A model generated the notes under the pieces. It was given only the letters and a program-made list of their open reading frames with translations, searched no databases and was not told the origin of the DNA. A program made the position numbers and the translations under genes. From Planctomycetaceae bacterium UBA4655 (GTDB lineage Bacteria > Planctomycetota > Planctomycetia > Pirellulales > UBA1268), in assembly GCA_002405515.1 (NCBI GenBank), contig DHLZ01000110.1, forward strand, positions 1 to 9,628: DNA of 9,628 bases, written 5' to 3'. Position 1 is the first letter of the stretch; every line of letters starts with the position of its first letter. This document shows positions 1-6,957 of the stretch, one piece after another.

Positions 1-141
1 GGGTTTAAGTCCACGCACTATGAAGGAGGCTCGCCGCTGTTCAGAGGCCAGTTGCAGCCCGCGAATCTGCCCTCAAAAACTGCAAAAGTCGAGCTTAAAA
101 ATCATATATCGATAATAAGAGAGATCAATGGCGTCTCTTCA
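1..141. other. Gene-poor left edge with AT-rich stretch
   Basis: No convincing gene is seen here. Bases 74-128 are strikingly AT-rich (16 G/C in 55 by hand count) in a window that is otherwise strongly G+C-rich, and they include the small palindrome TATCGATA. Plus-strand frame 1 is open from base 1 and its first codons read GFKSTHYEGGSPLF. This faintly recalls the K(x)S/T-x-YEGG-x-RVP segment of sulfatases, but it is too short to assign and the RVP part is missing. The patch adjoins two damaged-looking reading frames, so it is probably a remnant of earlier rearrangement. Confidence 0.4.
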
Positions 142-306
142 TCATCTCCATTCGGTGAGATCCGCGCCGGTCAGCACCGGCTTCGCGTAGCCGCGGACGA
201 GGCTTCGCAATTCGAGGACGGTTTCAGCATGACGCTTCTCCTTCAGGCGAGCGGTCAGTTCGGCCAGGACCTTGTCGGCCGGGAGGTTCAGGTGGAAGGC
301 TTCAGA
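142..306 (-). pseudogene. C-terminal fragment of an unidentified minus-strand gene
   Basis: On the minus strand an open frame ends with TGA at 144-142. Its last ~53 codons give a convincingly protein-like, charged helical segment (FHLNLPADKVLAEL, then ARLKEKRHAETVLELRSL, ending TGADLTEWR) with mostly G/C third positions. Further upstream the same frame continues to about 474, but it becomes antisense to the PIN reading frame and loses protein-like composition (Cys-, Ser- and Pro-rich). The real coding signal therefore seems to begin near 300, with no start codon there. I read it as the tail of a gene cut off by the junction with the PIN sequence. I do not recognise the family. The aligned plus-strand frame over the same bases is also open, with similar third-position G+C, so the strand choice rests on amino-acid composition only. 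Confidence 0.33.
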
Positions 307-754
307 TCGGGCCGACCTGAATGCGGCATGGGCGACCGATTTTCCGGCGTCTTGCCTCGGACTGTACGGGACTGTGCAGTTTGAGCCGGGAAGCGAGGCG
401 GTCGAGCATCTCTGTCTGTCTGCCTCGGAGTTGGGCCTGTGCGTGACGTGTGTTCCGGAGATCCTCTCCGCCATGAATCGGCGGCTCCGTGAACGCCGGC
501 TGAAACGTGAGCACTACCGCCTGATCAAACGGCATCTTCTCGAGGATGTCGCCGATGCCACGATCATCGATCTCACGCCGGCCGTCATCGCGGCCACGGT
601 CGCAGTTCTCGAAATGTCCACGGTCCGCGCCGCCGATGCCATGCACGTGGCGGCGGCCAGCGTGTGGGGAGCCGAGCTGTTCGTTTCGGCCGACCGGCAG
701 CAGTGTGCCGCGGCCCGCAAGGCCGGGCTGGCGGTGAAGCCCGTCTCCGGGTGA
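272..754 (+). CDS. PIN-domain (VapC-like) ribonuclease with degraded N-terminus
   Basis: PIN domains are Mg-dependent RNases, commonly the toxin of VapBC systems. From about residue 38 (numbered from the TTG at 272) the frame reads like a PIN protein: EPGSEAVEHL, then VPEILSAMNRR with the conserved acid E63, then VRAADAMHVAAAS with D122, then LFVSADRQQ with D141. These are three of the four usual acidic residues. The first strand, normally (F/Y)LD-T/A-S-x-L-x-K-LY, survives only as FPASCLGLY (residues 24-32), so the catalytic Asp next to A-S is gone; the nearest Asp is D23, outside the motif. The start is uncertain. TTG 272 has no clear ribosome-binding site and lies in sequence assigned to another gene, while GTG 374 would start after the missing strand. 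No antitoxin gene precedes it. It ends 42 bp from the convergent cysNC. It is probably an inactivated toxin relic, although the frame is still open. Confidence 0.6.
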   Translation: MSAGRFRWKASDRADLNAAWATDFPASCLGLYGTVQFEPGSEAVEHLCLSASELGLCVTCVPEILSAMNRRLRERRLKREHYRLIKRHLLEDVADATIIDLTPAVIAATVAVLEMSTVRAADAMHVAAASVWGAELFVSADRQQCAAARKAGLAVKPVSG

Positions 755-776
755 CGAAATGGTGGCGGCGACCGAA

Positions 777-788
777 GAAGGGCCCTTC
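777..788. terminator. Short palindrome between convergent genes
   Basis: GAAGGGCCCTTC is a perfect 12-base palindrome in the 42-bp gap between the convergent PIN frame and cysNC. As RNA it could form only a 4-bp stem with a GGCC loop and it has no T-tract, so a bidirectional terminator role is a weak guess based mainly on position. Confidence 0.2.
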
Positions 789-796
789 GAACGCCC

Positions 797-2728
797 TCAG
801 ATCATGCCGCGTGACTCGAGGAGATCCACGATCGCCTCGACGCATCGGCCGACCGTCCACTCGTGCGTCGGCAGCACGAGGTCGGGATTCGTCGGCGGCT
901 CGTAGGGGGCCGACACGCCGGGAAAATTCGCGATCTCGCCCGCGTCAGCCCGGCGGTAGTTGCCGTCCCGGTCGCGATCCCGGCAGACCTCCAGCGGCGC
1001 CGCCGCATGGACCACGAGGAACCGATCGCGGCCGACCCGTTCGGCGGCCTTCTGCCGCACCGCCTCGTCGGGGGCGACGAACGACGCGAGGCAGAGGATG
1101 CCGGCGTCGTTGAAGATCCTCGCCACCTCGACCGACCGCCGGAGATTCTCGCTCCGCTCGGCGGCCGAGAAACCGAGATCCCGGCTGATGCCGAGCCGCA
1201 TGTTCTGCCCGTCGAGCACGACGACCGCGCGGCCCATGTCGAAGAGCCGACGCTCGACCGCCCGGGCGATCGTCGTCTTGCCCGAGCCCGCGAGGCCCGT
1301 GATGAGGAGCGTGACCGGCTTCTGGCCGTAGCGGGCCTCCCGCTCGTCGGCCGTCACCTCGCTCGCCGACCCCTGCAGGCCCCCTTCCGAGGCGTCGCCC
1401 CAGTGATCGGCGGAGCCGTCCTCTGGCTCGCGGTCGAGGATCATGCCGGCCCCGACCGTGGCGTTGGTGAGCCGGTCGATCATGATGAAGCCGCCGGTGG
1501 CCCGGTTGCGTCGGTAGGCGTCGAAGCAGATCGGGGCGGAGAGCGTGATCGCGCAGCGGCCGATCTCGTTGAGGGCGAGCGACGGGGCCGGCTGCCGATG
1601 GAGCGTGTTGACGTCGACCCGGTAGCGGATCGTGCTCACCGCGCCGGGCACGACCTTCGTCGTCTGCTTGAAGAGGTACTGCCGGCCGGGCACGAGCGGC
1701 TCGTCGGTCATCCAGACGAGCATCGCCTCGAACTTGTGGTCGACCTTCGGCGCGTTGCCCGGCCGCACGAGCATGTCGCCGCGGCTGGAGTCGATCTCGT
1801 CCTCGAGCGTGAGCGTGACCGACTGCGGGGCGAAGGCCTCCTCGAGCTCCCCGTCGAAGGTCACGATCGACTTCACGCGGCTCTTTTTTCGGGACGGCAG
1901 CGACACGACCTCGTCCCCCTTGCGGATGATGCCGGAGGCGATCGTCCCGGAGAACCCGCGGAAGTCGAGATTCGGCCGGAGGACGTACTGCACGGGGAAC
2001 CGGAAGTCCTCCATGTTGCGGTCGGAGCCGATGTAGACGTTCTCCAAAAGCGGCATGAGCGGCGAGCCCGAGTACCAGGGCATGTTGGGGCTGTGGGTGA
2101 CGACGTTGTCGCCCTTGAGCGCCGAGATCGGCATGAAGTGGACGTCGGGCAGGTCGAGCCGGCTCGCGAAGTCGCCGTAGTCGGCCTTGATGCGATCGAA
2201 GACCTTCTCGTCGTAGCCGACGATGTCCATCTTGTTGACGGCCACGACGATGTGCCGGATGCCGAGCAGCGACACGATGAAGCTGTGTCGCTTCGTCTGG
2301 GTGAGCACGCCGTGCCGGGCGTCGACGAGGATGATCGCGAGGTCGGCCGTGGAGGCCCCGGTCGCCATGTTCCGCGTGTACTGCTCGTGGCCCGGGGTGT
2401 CGGCGATGATGAACTTCCGACGGTCGGTCGAGAAGTAGCGGTAGGCGACGTCGATCGTGATCCCCTGCTGCCGCTCGTCCTCGAGGCCGTCGGTGAAGAG
2501 CGCGAGATCGACCTCCCCGCCGGTGGTGCCGTACCGCGAGGAGTCCTTCGCGATCGCCGCGAGCTGATCCTCGTAGATCATCTTCGACTCGTAGAACAGC
2601 CGGCCGATGAGCGTGCTCTTCCCGTCGTCCACGCTCCCGCAGGTGATGAACCGCAGGAGCTCCTTCCGCTCGTGCTGCGCGAGGTATTCGTCGATGTTCG
2701 AGGCGATCAGCGCCGATTGGTGTGACAT
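797..2728 (-). CDS. cysNC: Bifunctional sulfate adenylyltransferase subunit 1 / APS kinase (CysN-CysC fusion)
   Basis: This cytoplasmic enzyme has two jobs. The CysN half is the GTPase partner of CysD that drives sulfate + ATP to APS. The CysC half phosphorylates APS to PAPS. The 643-residue product starts at ATG 2728 (MSHQSALIASN). The frame is open further upstream to 2929, but that part is spacer with repeats. EF-Tu-like GTPase motifs are intact: P-loop GSVDDGKST (31-39), GIT (89-91), DTPGH (110-114) and NKMD (165-168). The beta-barrel domains follow, then a polar linker at about 432-466, then APS kinase with P-loop GLAGSGKTT (478-486), DGQNMRLG (from 506), RSENLRR, and GEIANFPGVSAPYEPP. 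Length fits CysN (~470) plus CysC (~175). Oddities: the usual FISP phospho-acceptor motif is FVAP (Ala552 replaces Ser), and DGDN is DGQN. cysD lies 220 bp upstream on the same strand. Confidence 0.95.
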   Translation of the reverse strand: MSHQSALIASNIDEYLAQHERKELLRFITCGSVDDGKSTLIGRLFYESKMIYEDQLAAIAKDSSRYGTTGGEVDLALFTDGLEDERQQGITIDVAYRYFSTDRRKFIIADTPGHEQYTRNMATGASTADLAIILVDARHGVLTQTKRHSFIVSLLGIRHIVVAVNKMDIVGYDEKVFDRIKADYGDFASRLDLPDVHFMPISALKGDNVVTHSPNMPWYSGSPLMPLLENVYIGSDRNMEDFRFPVQYVLRPNLDFRGFSGTIASGIIRKGDEVVSLPSRKKSRVKSIVTFDGELEEAFAPQSVTLTLEDEIDSSRGDMLVRPGNAPKVDHKFEAMLVWMTDEPLVPGRQYLFKQTTKVVPGAVSTIRYRVDVNTLHRQPAPSLALNEIGRCAITLSAPICFDAYRRNRATGGFIMIDRLTNATVGAGMILDREPEDGSADHWGDASEGGLQGSASEVTADEREARYGQKPVTLLITGLAGSGKTTIARAVERRLFDMGRAVVVLDGQNMRLGISRDLGFSAAERSENLRRSVEVARIFNDAGILCLASFVAPDEAVRQKAAERVGRDRFLVVHAAAPLEVCRDRDRDGNYRRADAGEIANFPGVSAPYEPPTNPDLVLPTHEWTVGRCVEAIVDLLESRGMI

Positions 2729-2769
2729 GTCTTCGCGTTCATCTCCGTGGTTTCCGAATTCACTCGCAT

Positions 2770-2850
2770 TGAAAGCCGGGGGAGCGAACGCTCCGTCGCT
2801 TCGGCGAGGATACGCCTGAGGCTCCTCCACGTCCGCTCCCCCGGCTTTCA
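2770..2850. repeat. 81-bp element with perfect 17-bp terminal inverted repeats
   Basis: TGAAAGCCGGGGGAGCG (2770-2786) is the exact reverse complement of 2834-2850, with 47 bases between. The interior has more symmetry: GGAGCG-AA-CGCTCC (2781-2794) competes with the outer stem, TCGC-TTCG-GCGA (2796-2807) is a UUCG-type tetraloop hairpin, GAGGA (2806-2810) can pair with TCCTC (2823-2827), and CCTGAGG (2815-2821) is symmetric. It could be a REP/MITE-like interspersed repeat or a structured leader RNA of cysNC. It has no T-tract, so a simple intrinsic terminator is unlikely. Confidence 0.7.
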
Positions 2851-2897
2851 GATTAGCGCATGCCTCCAGCAGCGACCTCCCCCATCCCGCGCAAGCA

Positions 2898-2932
2898 GCG
2901 TTCAGCGGCCGCGAAGCGGTCCGCTGCAACGC
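2898..2932. repeat. Bulged stem-loop downstream of cysD
   Basis: GCGTT (2898-2902) pairs with AACGC (2928-2932), and AGCGG (2904-2908) pairs with CCGCT (2921-2925). This gives a two-part GC-rich stem with a 1-versus-2-nt internal loop and a 12-nt apical loop. It begins 17 nt after the cysD stop on the minus strand. It may stabilise or trim the cysD 3' end; no T-run follows, so termination is not clearly supported. Confidence 0.4.
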
Positions 2933-2948
2933 GGGCGTGGACGTCGCC

Positions 2949-3872
2949 TCAGAAATACCCCTCCCGTTTCTTCTTTTCCATGCTGCCAGCCTCGTCGGAG
3001 TCGATGAGCCGTCCCTGCCGCTCCGAGAACGTCGTGAGGAGCATCTCCTGGATGATCTCGGGCAGCGTCGTGGCGGTGGAATCGACGGCCCCGCTCAAGG
3101 GATAGCAGCCGAGCGTGCGGAACCGCACCCGCCGCATCTCCGGCTTCTCGCCCGCCTTCAGCGGCAGCCGGTCGTCGTCCACCATGATCATCACGCCGTC
3201 GCGCCGGACGATCGGCCGCTCCGCCGCGAAGTAGAGCGGCACGATCGGGATCTTCTCGAGGTGGATGTATTGCCAGACGTCGAGCTCGGTCCAGTTGGAG
3301 AGCGGGAAGACGCGGATGCTCTCACCCTTCTTCACCTTCGTGTTGTAGAGGTTCCAGAGCTCCGGCCGCTGGTTCTTCGGATCCCACCGGTGAAACTCGT
3401 CCCGGAACGAAAACACCCTCTCCTTGGCCCGGCTCTTCTCCTCGTCCCGCCTCGCCCCGCCGAAGGCGGCGTCGAAGCGGTGCTTGTCGAGCGCCTGCCG
3501 CAGGGCCTGCGTCTTCATGACGTCGGTGTGGACCTTGCTCCCGTGAGTGATCGGGTTGATGCCCGCCGCCCGCCCCTCCTCGTTGACGTGCACGAGCAGC
3601 CTGAAGCCGAGATCCTTGGCGACGTACTCGTCGCGCAGACGGTACATCTCCCGGAACTTCCAGGTCGTGTCGATGTGCATCAGCGGGAAGGGGGGCTTGG
3701 CCGGATGGAAGGCCTTTTCGGCCAGGCGGACCATCACCGCCGAGTCCTTCCCGATGGAATAGAGCATCACCGGGTTTTCAAACTCGGCTGCCACCTCCCG
3801 GATGATCTGGATGCTCTCGGCCTCGAGCTGCTTGAGGTGGGTCAGGCTGTAGCTGTGGAGGGCGGCGGCCAT
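2949..3872 (-). CDS. cysD: Sulfate adenylyltransferase subunit 2 (CysD)
   Basis: This is the catalytic subunit of the heterodimeric ATP sulfurylase. It makes APS and PPi from sulfate and ATP, with CysN GTPase activity driving the reaction. The start is ATG 3872 (MAAALHSYSLTHLKQLEAES), giving 307 residues against about 302 for the E. coli enzyme and aligning with it from THLxQLEAESI onward. The open frame extends upstream to 3983 but that part is not CysD-like. Key segments are the PP-loop of the N-type ATP-pyrophosphatase fold, SIGKDS (39-44), then HTDVMKT, FGGARRDEEKSRAKER, WDPKNQRPELW, IRVFPLSNWTELDVWQYI, LGCYPLSGAV and the C-terminal SMEKKKREGYF, all close to the E. coli protein. GAGGAG lies about 16 nt before the ATG, which is rather distant. 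It is the first gene of the cysD-cysNC unit. No PAPS reductase or sulfite reductase is visible, so whether PAPS feeds assimilation or sulfation cannot be told here. Confidence 0.96.
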   Translation of the reverse strand: MAAALHSYSLTHLKQLEAESIQIIREVAAEFENPVMLYSIGKDSAVMVRLAEKAFHPAKPPFPLMHIDTTWKFREMYRLRDEYVAKDLGFRLLVHVNEEGRAAGINPITHGSKVHTDVMKTQALRQALDKHRFDAAFGGARRDEEKSRAKERVFSFRDEFHRWDPKNQRPELWNLYNTKVKKGESIRVFPLSNWTELDVWQYIHLEKIPIVPLYFAAERPIVRRDGVMIMVDDDRLPLKAGEKPEMRRVRFRTLGCYPLSGAVDSTATTLPEIIQEMLLTTFSERQGRLIDSDEAGSMEKKKREGYF

Positions 3873-4101
3873 GTGGAGATCGTCTCGGCTCCTCGGGGGG
3901 TGACGGAACAGGTCGATTCTTACCAAGGGAGCCGACTCTCGTCTGCGCGTCCATCGGCACACAGAGCTTGGGGGCATCTCCAACTCAATTCTCGGCGAGT
4001 TGCACGCGTTATTCTTGCGGTATTAAGCTCTGTGAACGGTTTTCGCCACGGCTCGAATCGATTTCTCCCGCCCCGCCCGCATCCCTCCCCGGAGTCCCGC
4101 C
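3873..4101. promoter_or_regulatory. Divergent intergenic region between cysD and the Gfo/Idh gene
   Basis: This 229-bp region must hold promoters for both directions. The best hand-picked candidates overlap in a locally AT-richer patch. Plus strand: TTGCAC (4000-4005) and TATTAA (4021-4026), with a short 15-bp spacer. Minus strand: TTCACA (4036-4031) and GAATAA (4014-4009), with a 16-bp spacer. Both are weak matches to a sigma-70 consensus and planctomycete promoters are poorly characterised. No obvious operator or riboswitch was seen. Confidence 0.3.
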
Positions 4102-5523
4102 ATGCCGTCCCGCAGCCCGTCCCGTGGTTCCCTCGGCCGCCGCGAGTTCCTCGGTGTTTCCGGAGCTGTTTCCTCGGGTCTGCTCGGCTCTGGATATTTC
4201 ATCGGTTCATCGCGAGCGAGGGCCGACGGGAAGCCGACGAGCGCCAACGAGGAAATCCGCTTCGCGTGCATCGGGATCGGCGGCAAGGGGGCGAGCGATG
4301 CGGCCGACGCGGCGAGGTCGGGCAAGGTCGTGGCCGTCGCGGACGTCGACCGCAACCAGCTGAAGCGGGCCGAAAAGGCCTTTGACGGGGCGAAGCAGTA
4401 CACCGACTTCCGCAAACTGCTCGACGAGATGGGCAAGGAGTTCGACGCCGTCACCATCAGCACTACCGACCACACCCACATCACGGCCGCCGCCCGCGCG
4501 ATGGGCATGGGCAAGCACTGCTTCTGCCAGAAGCCGCTCACGAAATCGATCGCCGAGGCGAGGATCCTGGGAACGCTCGCCCGGGATAACAAGGTCGCGA
4601 CGCAGATGGGCAACCAGGGCACGGCGTCGCCGTCGCTGCGGAAGACCGCGGCGATCATTCGGTCGGGGGCCCTGGGACCGGTGCGGGAGGTGCACGTCTG
4701 GACGAACCGGCCGGTCTGGGCCCAGGGGGGCAACCGTCCTGCCGAAGCGGCCGTCCCGGCCCACCTCGACTGGGATGCCTGGATCGGCCCCGCGCCGATG
4801 CGGCCCTACGCTAACGGCTACCACCCGTTCGCCTGGCGGGGCTTCTGGGATTTCGGCACCGGGGCGCTCGGCGACATGGCCTGCCACACCTTCAACATGC
4901 CGTTCATGGCCCTCAACCTCCGCGATCCGAAGAGCGTCCAGGCGACGACGAGCGGCCACAACCGTGAGACCTTCCCGAAGTGGTCGATCATCGAGTTCGC
5001 CTTCCCGGAACTCGGAGGCCGGCCGGCCGTCGCCGTGAAGTGGTACGACGGCGGGAAGCTGCCCGACGCGTCGCTCTTCGAAGGCTTCAAGGGGGAGATC
5101 GCGAAGGAAGGGGAAGGGGCCGACGCCAAGGAGGTCGAGAAGCCGTTCAAGACCGCCGCGAGCGGCGCGCTCGTGATCGGCGAGAAGGACGTGCTCTACG
5201 CGCCCGGCGATTACGGCGGGTCGGGCTTCAAGCTCAAGAGCGGGGCCAAGCCCGCGGATCCTTCCTTCACCCAGTCGCCCGGCCACTTCCAGGAATGGGT
5301 CGCCGCGATCAAGGGGGGCCCGCAGGCGATGTCGAATTTCCCCGACTACGCCGGGCCGCTCACCGAAACGATCCTGCTTGGCAACCTCGCTGTGTGGGCA
5401 GCCGACTCCGCGGAGACCGCCGGCAAGAAGATCGAATGGGATCCGGCGAAGCTGGTCGCCACCAACGCCCCGGAGGTCGAGTCGGTGATCCGCCCGGCCT
5501 ACCGCGACGGCTGGAGGGTCTGA
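4102..5523 (+). CDS. Tat-exported Gfo/Idh/MocA-family oxidoreductase
   Basis: This is an NAD(P)-dependent sugar/polyol-type dehydrogenase fold; the substrate cannot be read from sequence. The 473-residue protein opens with a twin-arginine signal: GRREFLG (R13 R14), a hydrophobic stretch with many small residues (about 16-35), and a likely cleavage after SRARA (41), implying export across the cytoplasmic membrane. The mature part has a Rossmann fold beginning IRFACIGIGGKG (52-63), an acidic end to beta-2 (VADVD), DHTHITAA (123-130), and CQKPLTKSIAEA (142-153) where most relatives have EKP. GNQGTASPS and GALGDMACHT (254-263) mark the C-terminal substrate-binding domain common to the secreted planctomycete members. 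GGAG lies 7 nt before ATG 4102, which supports the start. The LRR gene begins 5 bp after the stop, so the two are probably co-transcribed. Exported members may bind a tightly held cofactor, but that is family inference. Confidence 0.93.
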   Translation: MPSRSPSRGSLGRREFLGVSGAVSSGLLGSGYFIGSSRARADGKPTSANEEIRFACIGIGGKGASDAADAARSGKVVAVADVDRNQLKRAEKAFDGAKQYTDFRKLLDEMGKEFDAVTISTTDHTHITAAARAMGMGKHCFCQKPLTKSIAEARILGTLARDNKVATQMGNQGTASPSLRKTAAIIRSGALGPVREVHVWTNRPVWAQGGNRPAEAAVPAHLDWDAWIGPAPMRPYANGYHPFAWRGFWDFGTGALGDMACHTFNMPFMALNLRDPKSVQATTSGHNRETFPKWSIIEFAFPELGGRPAVAVKWYDGGKLPDASLFEGFKGEIAKEGEGADAKEVEKPFKTAASGALVIGEKDVLYAPGDYGGSGFKLKSGAKPADPSFTQSPGHFQEWVAAIKGGPQAMSNFPDYAGPLTETILLGNLAVWAADSAETAGKKIEWDPAKLVATNAPEVESVIRPAYRDGWRV

Positions 5524-5528
5524 AGCCC

Positions 5529-6839
5529 ATGTCACTTCTCACGATATGCCGGGGCGGGGGGTTGCTCCCGCGACCGATGCGCCGGCAAGGTGTCCTGCAC
5601 TTCGCCGTGCTGCTTCTCGCCGCGGCTCCCTGTTCGGTCATCATGGGTCGGGACGTCATCGACGCGGAGCGGGCGGCCGCGAAGGCCGTGGCCTCGCTCG
5701 GCGGCAGCGTCGTCGTGGACGACGATGGGCACGTTACCGGCATCAACCTGGCCAACCGTCCCACCACCGACGCCGACGTCGGACGGTTCGCCTCGCTTCC
5801 TCGGCTCGTGTCGATCGAGCTGTGGGGGGCCGACGTTTCGGACAAGGGCGTCGAGGCGATCTCGAAGGTCGCCGGCCTCGAGCAGCTGGTGCTCGAAAAC
5901 ACGGGCATCACCGACGCCGGGGCCGAAGCGGTCTCGCGGCTGCCCAGGCTGCGGGTCCTGAACCTCCGCCGCTCGTCGAACCTGTCGGACCGTGCGCTCG
6001 AGTCGATCGGCCGCATCGCCTCGCTCGAACAGCTGATCCTGCTCTACAACAACTTCACCGATGCCGGCCTCGAGCAGCTCGCGGGGCTCCGGAAGCTGCG
6101 GGTGCTCGACCTGCGTGGCTGCTCGCTCATCTCCGACGCCGGGCTCGCGCACGTCGCGAAGCTCGAGAGCCTCGAGCGGGTGAAGCTGCGGTGCCCGGGC
6201 GTGACCGACGCCGGTCTCACGGGTGTCGCCGGGCTGCCGAAGCTCCGCGGGTTCGCCGCCGAGGATGGGCAGATCACCGACGCGGGGCTCGCGGCCTTCG
6301 CGGGGAAGGCCGACATCGACGAGGTGAACCTGATGCGGACGTTCGTCGGCGATGCCGGCCTCGCACCGCTTGCGGGCATGCGGAAGCTCAAGCGACTCGA
6401 ACTCCGCGGCACGCTCGTCGACGGCCCGGGCCTCGAGCACGTGGCGGGGCTGGCCGCACTGATCCTGCTCGACCTGGCCGAGACGGGGGTGGGCGACGCT
6501 GGAGTCGGTTTTCTGGCGGGTCTTCCGGCACTCAAGCAGCTCGACCTGTGGAACACGAAGGTGACCGACGCGGGAATGGAGTCGGTCGCGAAGATCCGTT
6601 CGCTCGTGGAGCTCAACCTCGAAAACACGGCCGTCACCGACGCCGGGCTCGCGCGACTCGCAGGGCATCCCGCCCTCGCGTCGCTCAACCTCGCGGGCAC
6701 GAAGCTCACCGACGCCGCGGTCGGCTCGATCGTGGCGATGCCGTCGCTGAGGAAGGTGGTCGTGAGCTTCGCCGGCCTGTCGGCCGATGCGATCGCCGAA
6801 CTCCGCAGGCGGAAGCCGACCCTCGACATCGTCGAGTGA
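5529..6839 (+). CDS. Secreted leucine-rich-repeat protein
   Basis: This is a likely binding or scaffold protein outside the cytoplasm; no ligand can be inferred. The start is taken as ATG 5529 because GGAGG at 5513-5517, inside the end of the upstream gene, sits 11 nt ahead; product 436 residues. An internal ATG at 5577 would give a cleaner signal peptide (MRRQGVLHFAVLLLAAAP), so the start is uncertain, but either form has an N-terminal hydrophobic export segment. A capping region leads into about 14 tandem ~24-residue LRRs of the pattern TDAGL-x2-LA-x-L-x2-L-x2-L-x-L-x2-T-x-V/I, running almost to the C-terminus (SADAIAEL then RRKPTLDIVE). No catalytic domain, transmembrane anchor or standard lipobox (AAPC lacks the right -1 residue) was found. 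Pairing with the Tat-exported oxidoreductase suggests the two may act in the same compartment. Confidence 0.88.
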   Translation: MSLLTICRGGGLLPRPMRRQGVLHFAVLLLAAAPCSVIMGRDVIDAERAAAKAVASLGGSVVVDDDGHVTGINLANRPTTDADVGRFASLPRLVSIELWGADVSDKGVEAISKVAGLEQLVLENTGITDAGAEAVSRLPRLRVLNLRRSSNLSDRALESIGRIASLEQLILLYNNFTDAGLEQLAGLRKLRVLDLRGCSLISDAGLAHVAKLESLERVKLRCPGVTDAGLTGVAGLPKLRGFAAEDGQITDAGLAAFAGKADIDEVNLMRTFVGDAGLAPLAGMRKLKRLELRGTLVDGPGLEHVAGLAALILLDLAETGVGDAGVGFLAGLPALKQLDLWNTKVTDAGMESVAKIRSLVELNLENTAVTDAGLARLAGHPALASLNLAGTKLTDAAVGSIVAMPSLRKVVVSFAGLSADAIAELRRRKPTLDIVE

Positions 6840-6957
6840 CCCCCGATCAAGCCGCGTTGGCCCGGGAGGTTTGACGGTCGTCCCCCCGAGGGGTATCACC
6901 AATTCCCGAGGGTCGGCTCCTCCGTCCTGGTCGCCGCCCCTCCGCATGGTTCGCCAG

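Larger units (their letters stand above)
2729..2948 (-). promoter_or_regulatory. cysD-cysNC spacer / long 5' leader of cysNC
   Basis: This 220-bp spacer is unusually long for cysD and cysN, which are commonly adjacent or nearly so. In the minus-strand transcript it would carry two foldable elements, described separately. They are followed by about 41 nt that include a GGAG at roughly 15 nt before the cysNC ATG. The frame upstream of the ATG is open through the whole spacer, but its translation is Ala/Gly/Arg-rich and unlike CysN. It could be a processing or attenuation region, a site of repeat insertion, or contain a second promoter; the sequence does not decide between these. Confidence 0.45.

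Noticed and set aside
1..60. Possible sulfatase fragment (GFKSTHYEGG)
   Set aside because: Only about 14 residues resemble the sulfatase K-x-YEGG-x-RVP region and the RVP part is missing; too short to support.
863..2725. 620-codon open frame antisense to cysNC
   Set aside because: It lies opposite a clear CysN-CysC protein, and its product is a Val/Asp/Glu/Arg/His-rich composition typical of the reverse complement of a G+C-rich gene.
2729..2929. 67-residue N-terminal extension of CysNC starting at a TTG
   Set aside because: The extension is translated spacer containing the inverted repeats; homology to CysN begins just after ATG 2728.
6884..6893. CCCCGAGGGG as terminator after the LRR gene
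   Set aside because: Three or four base pairs with a tiny loop and no T-tract; not a credible intrinsic terminator.
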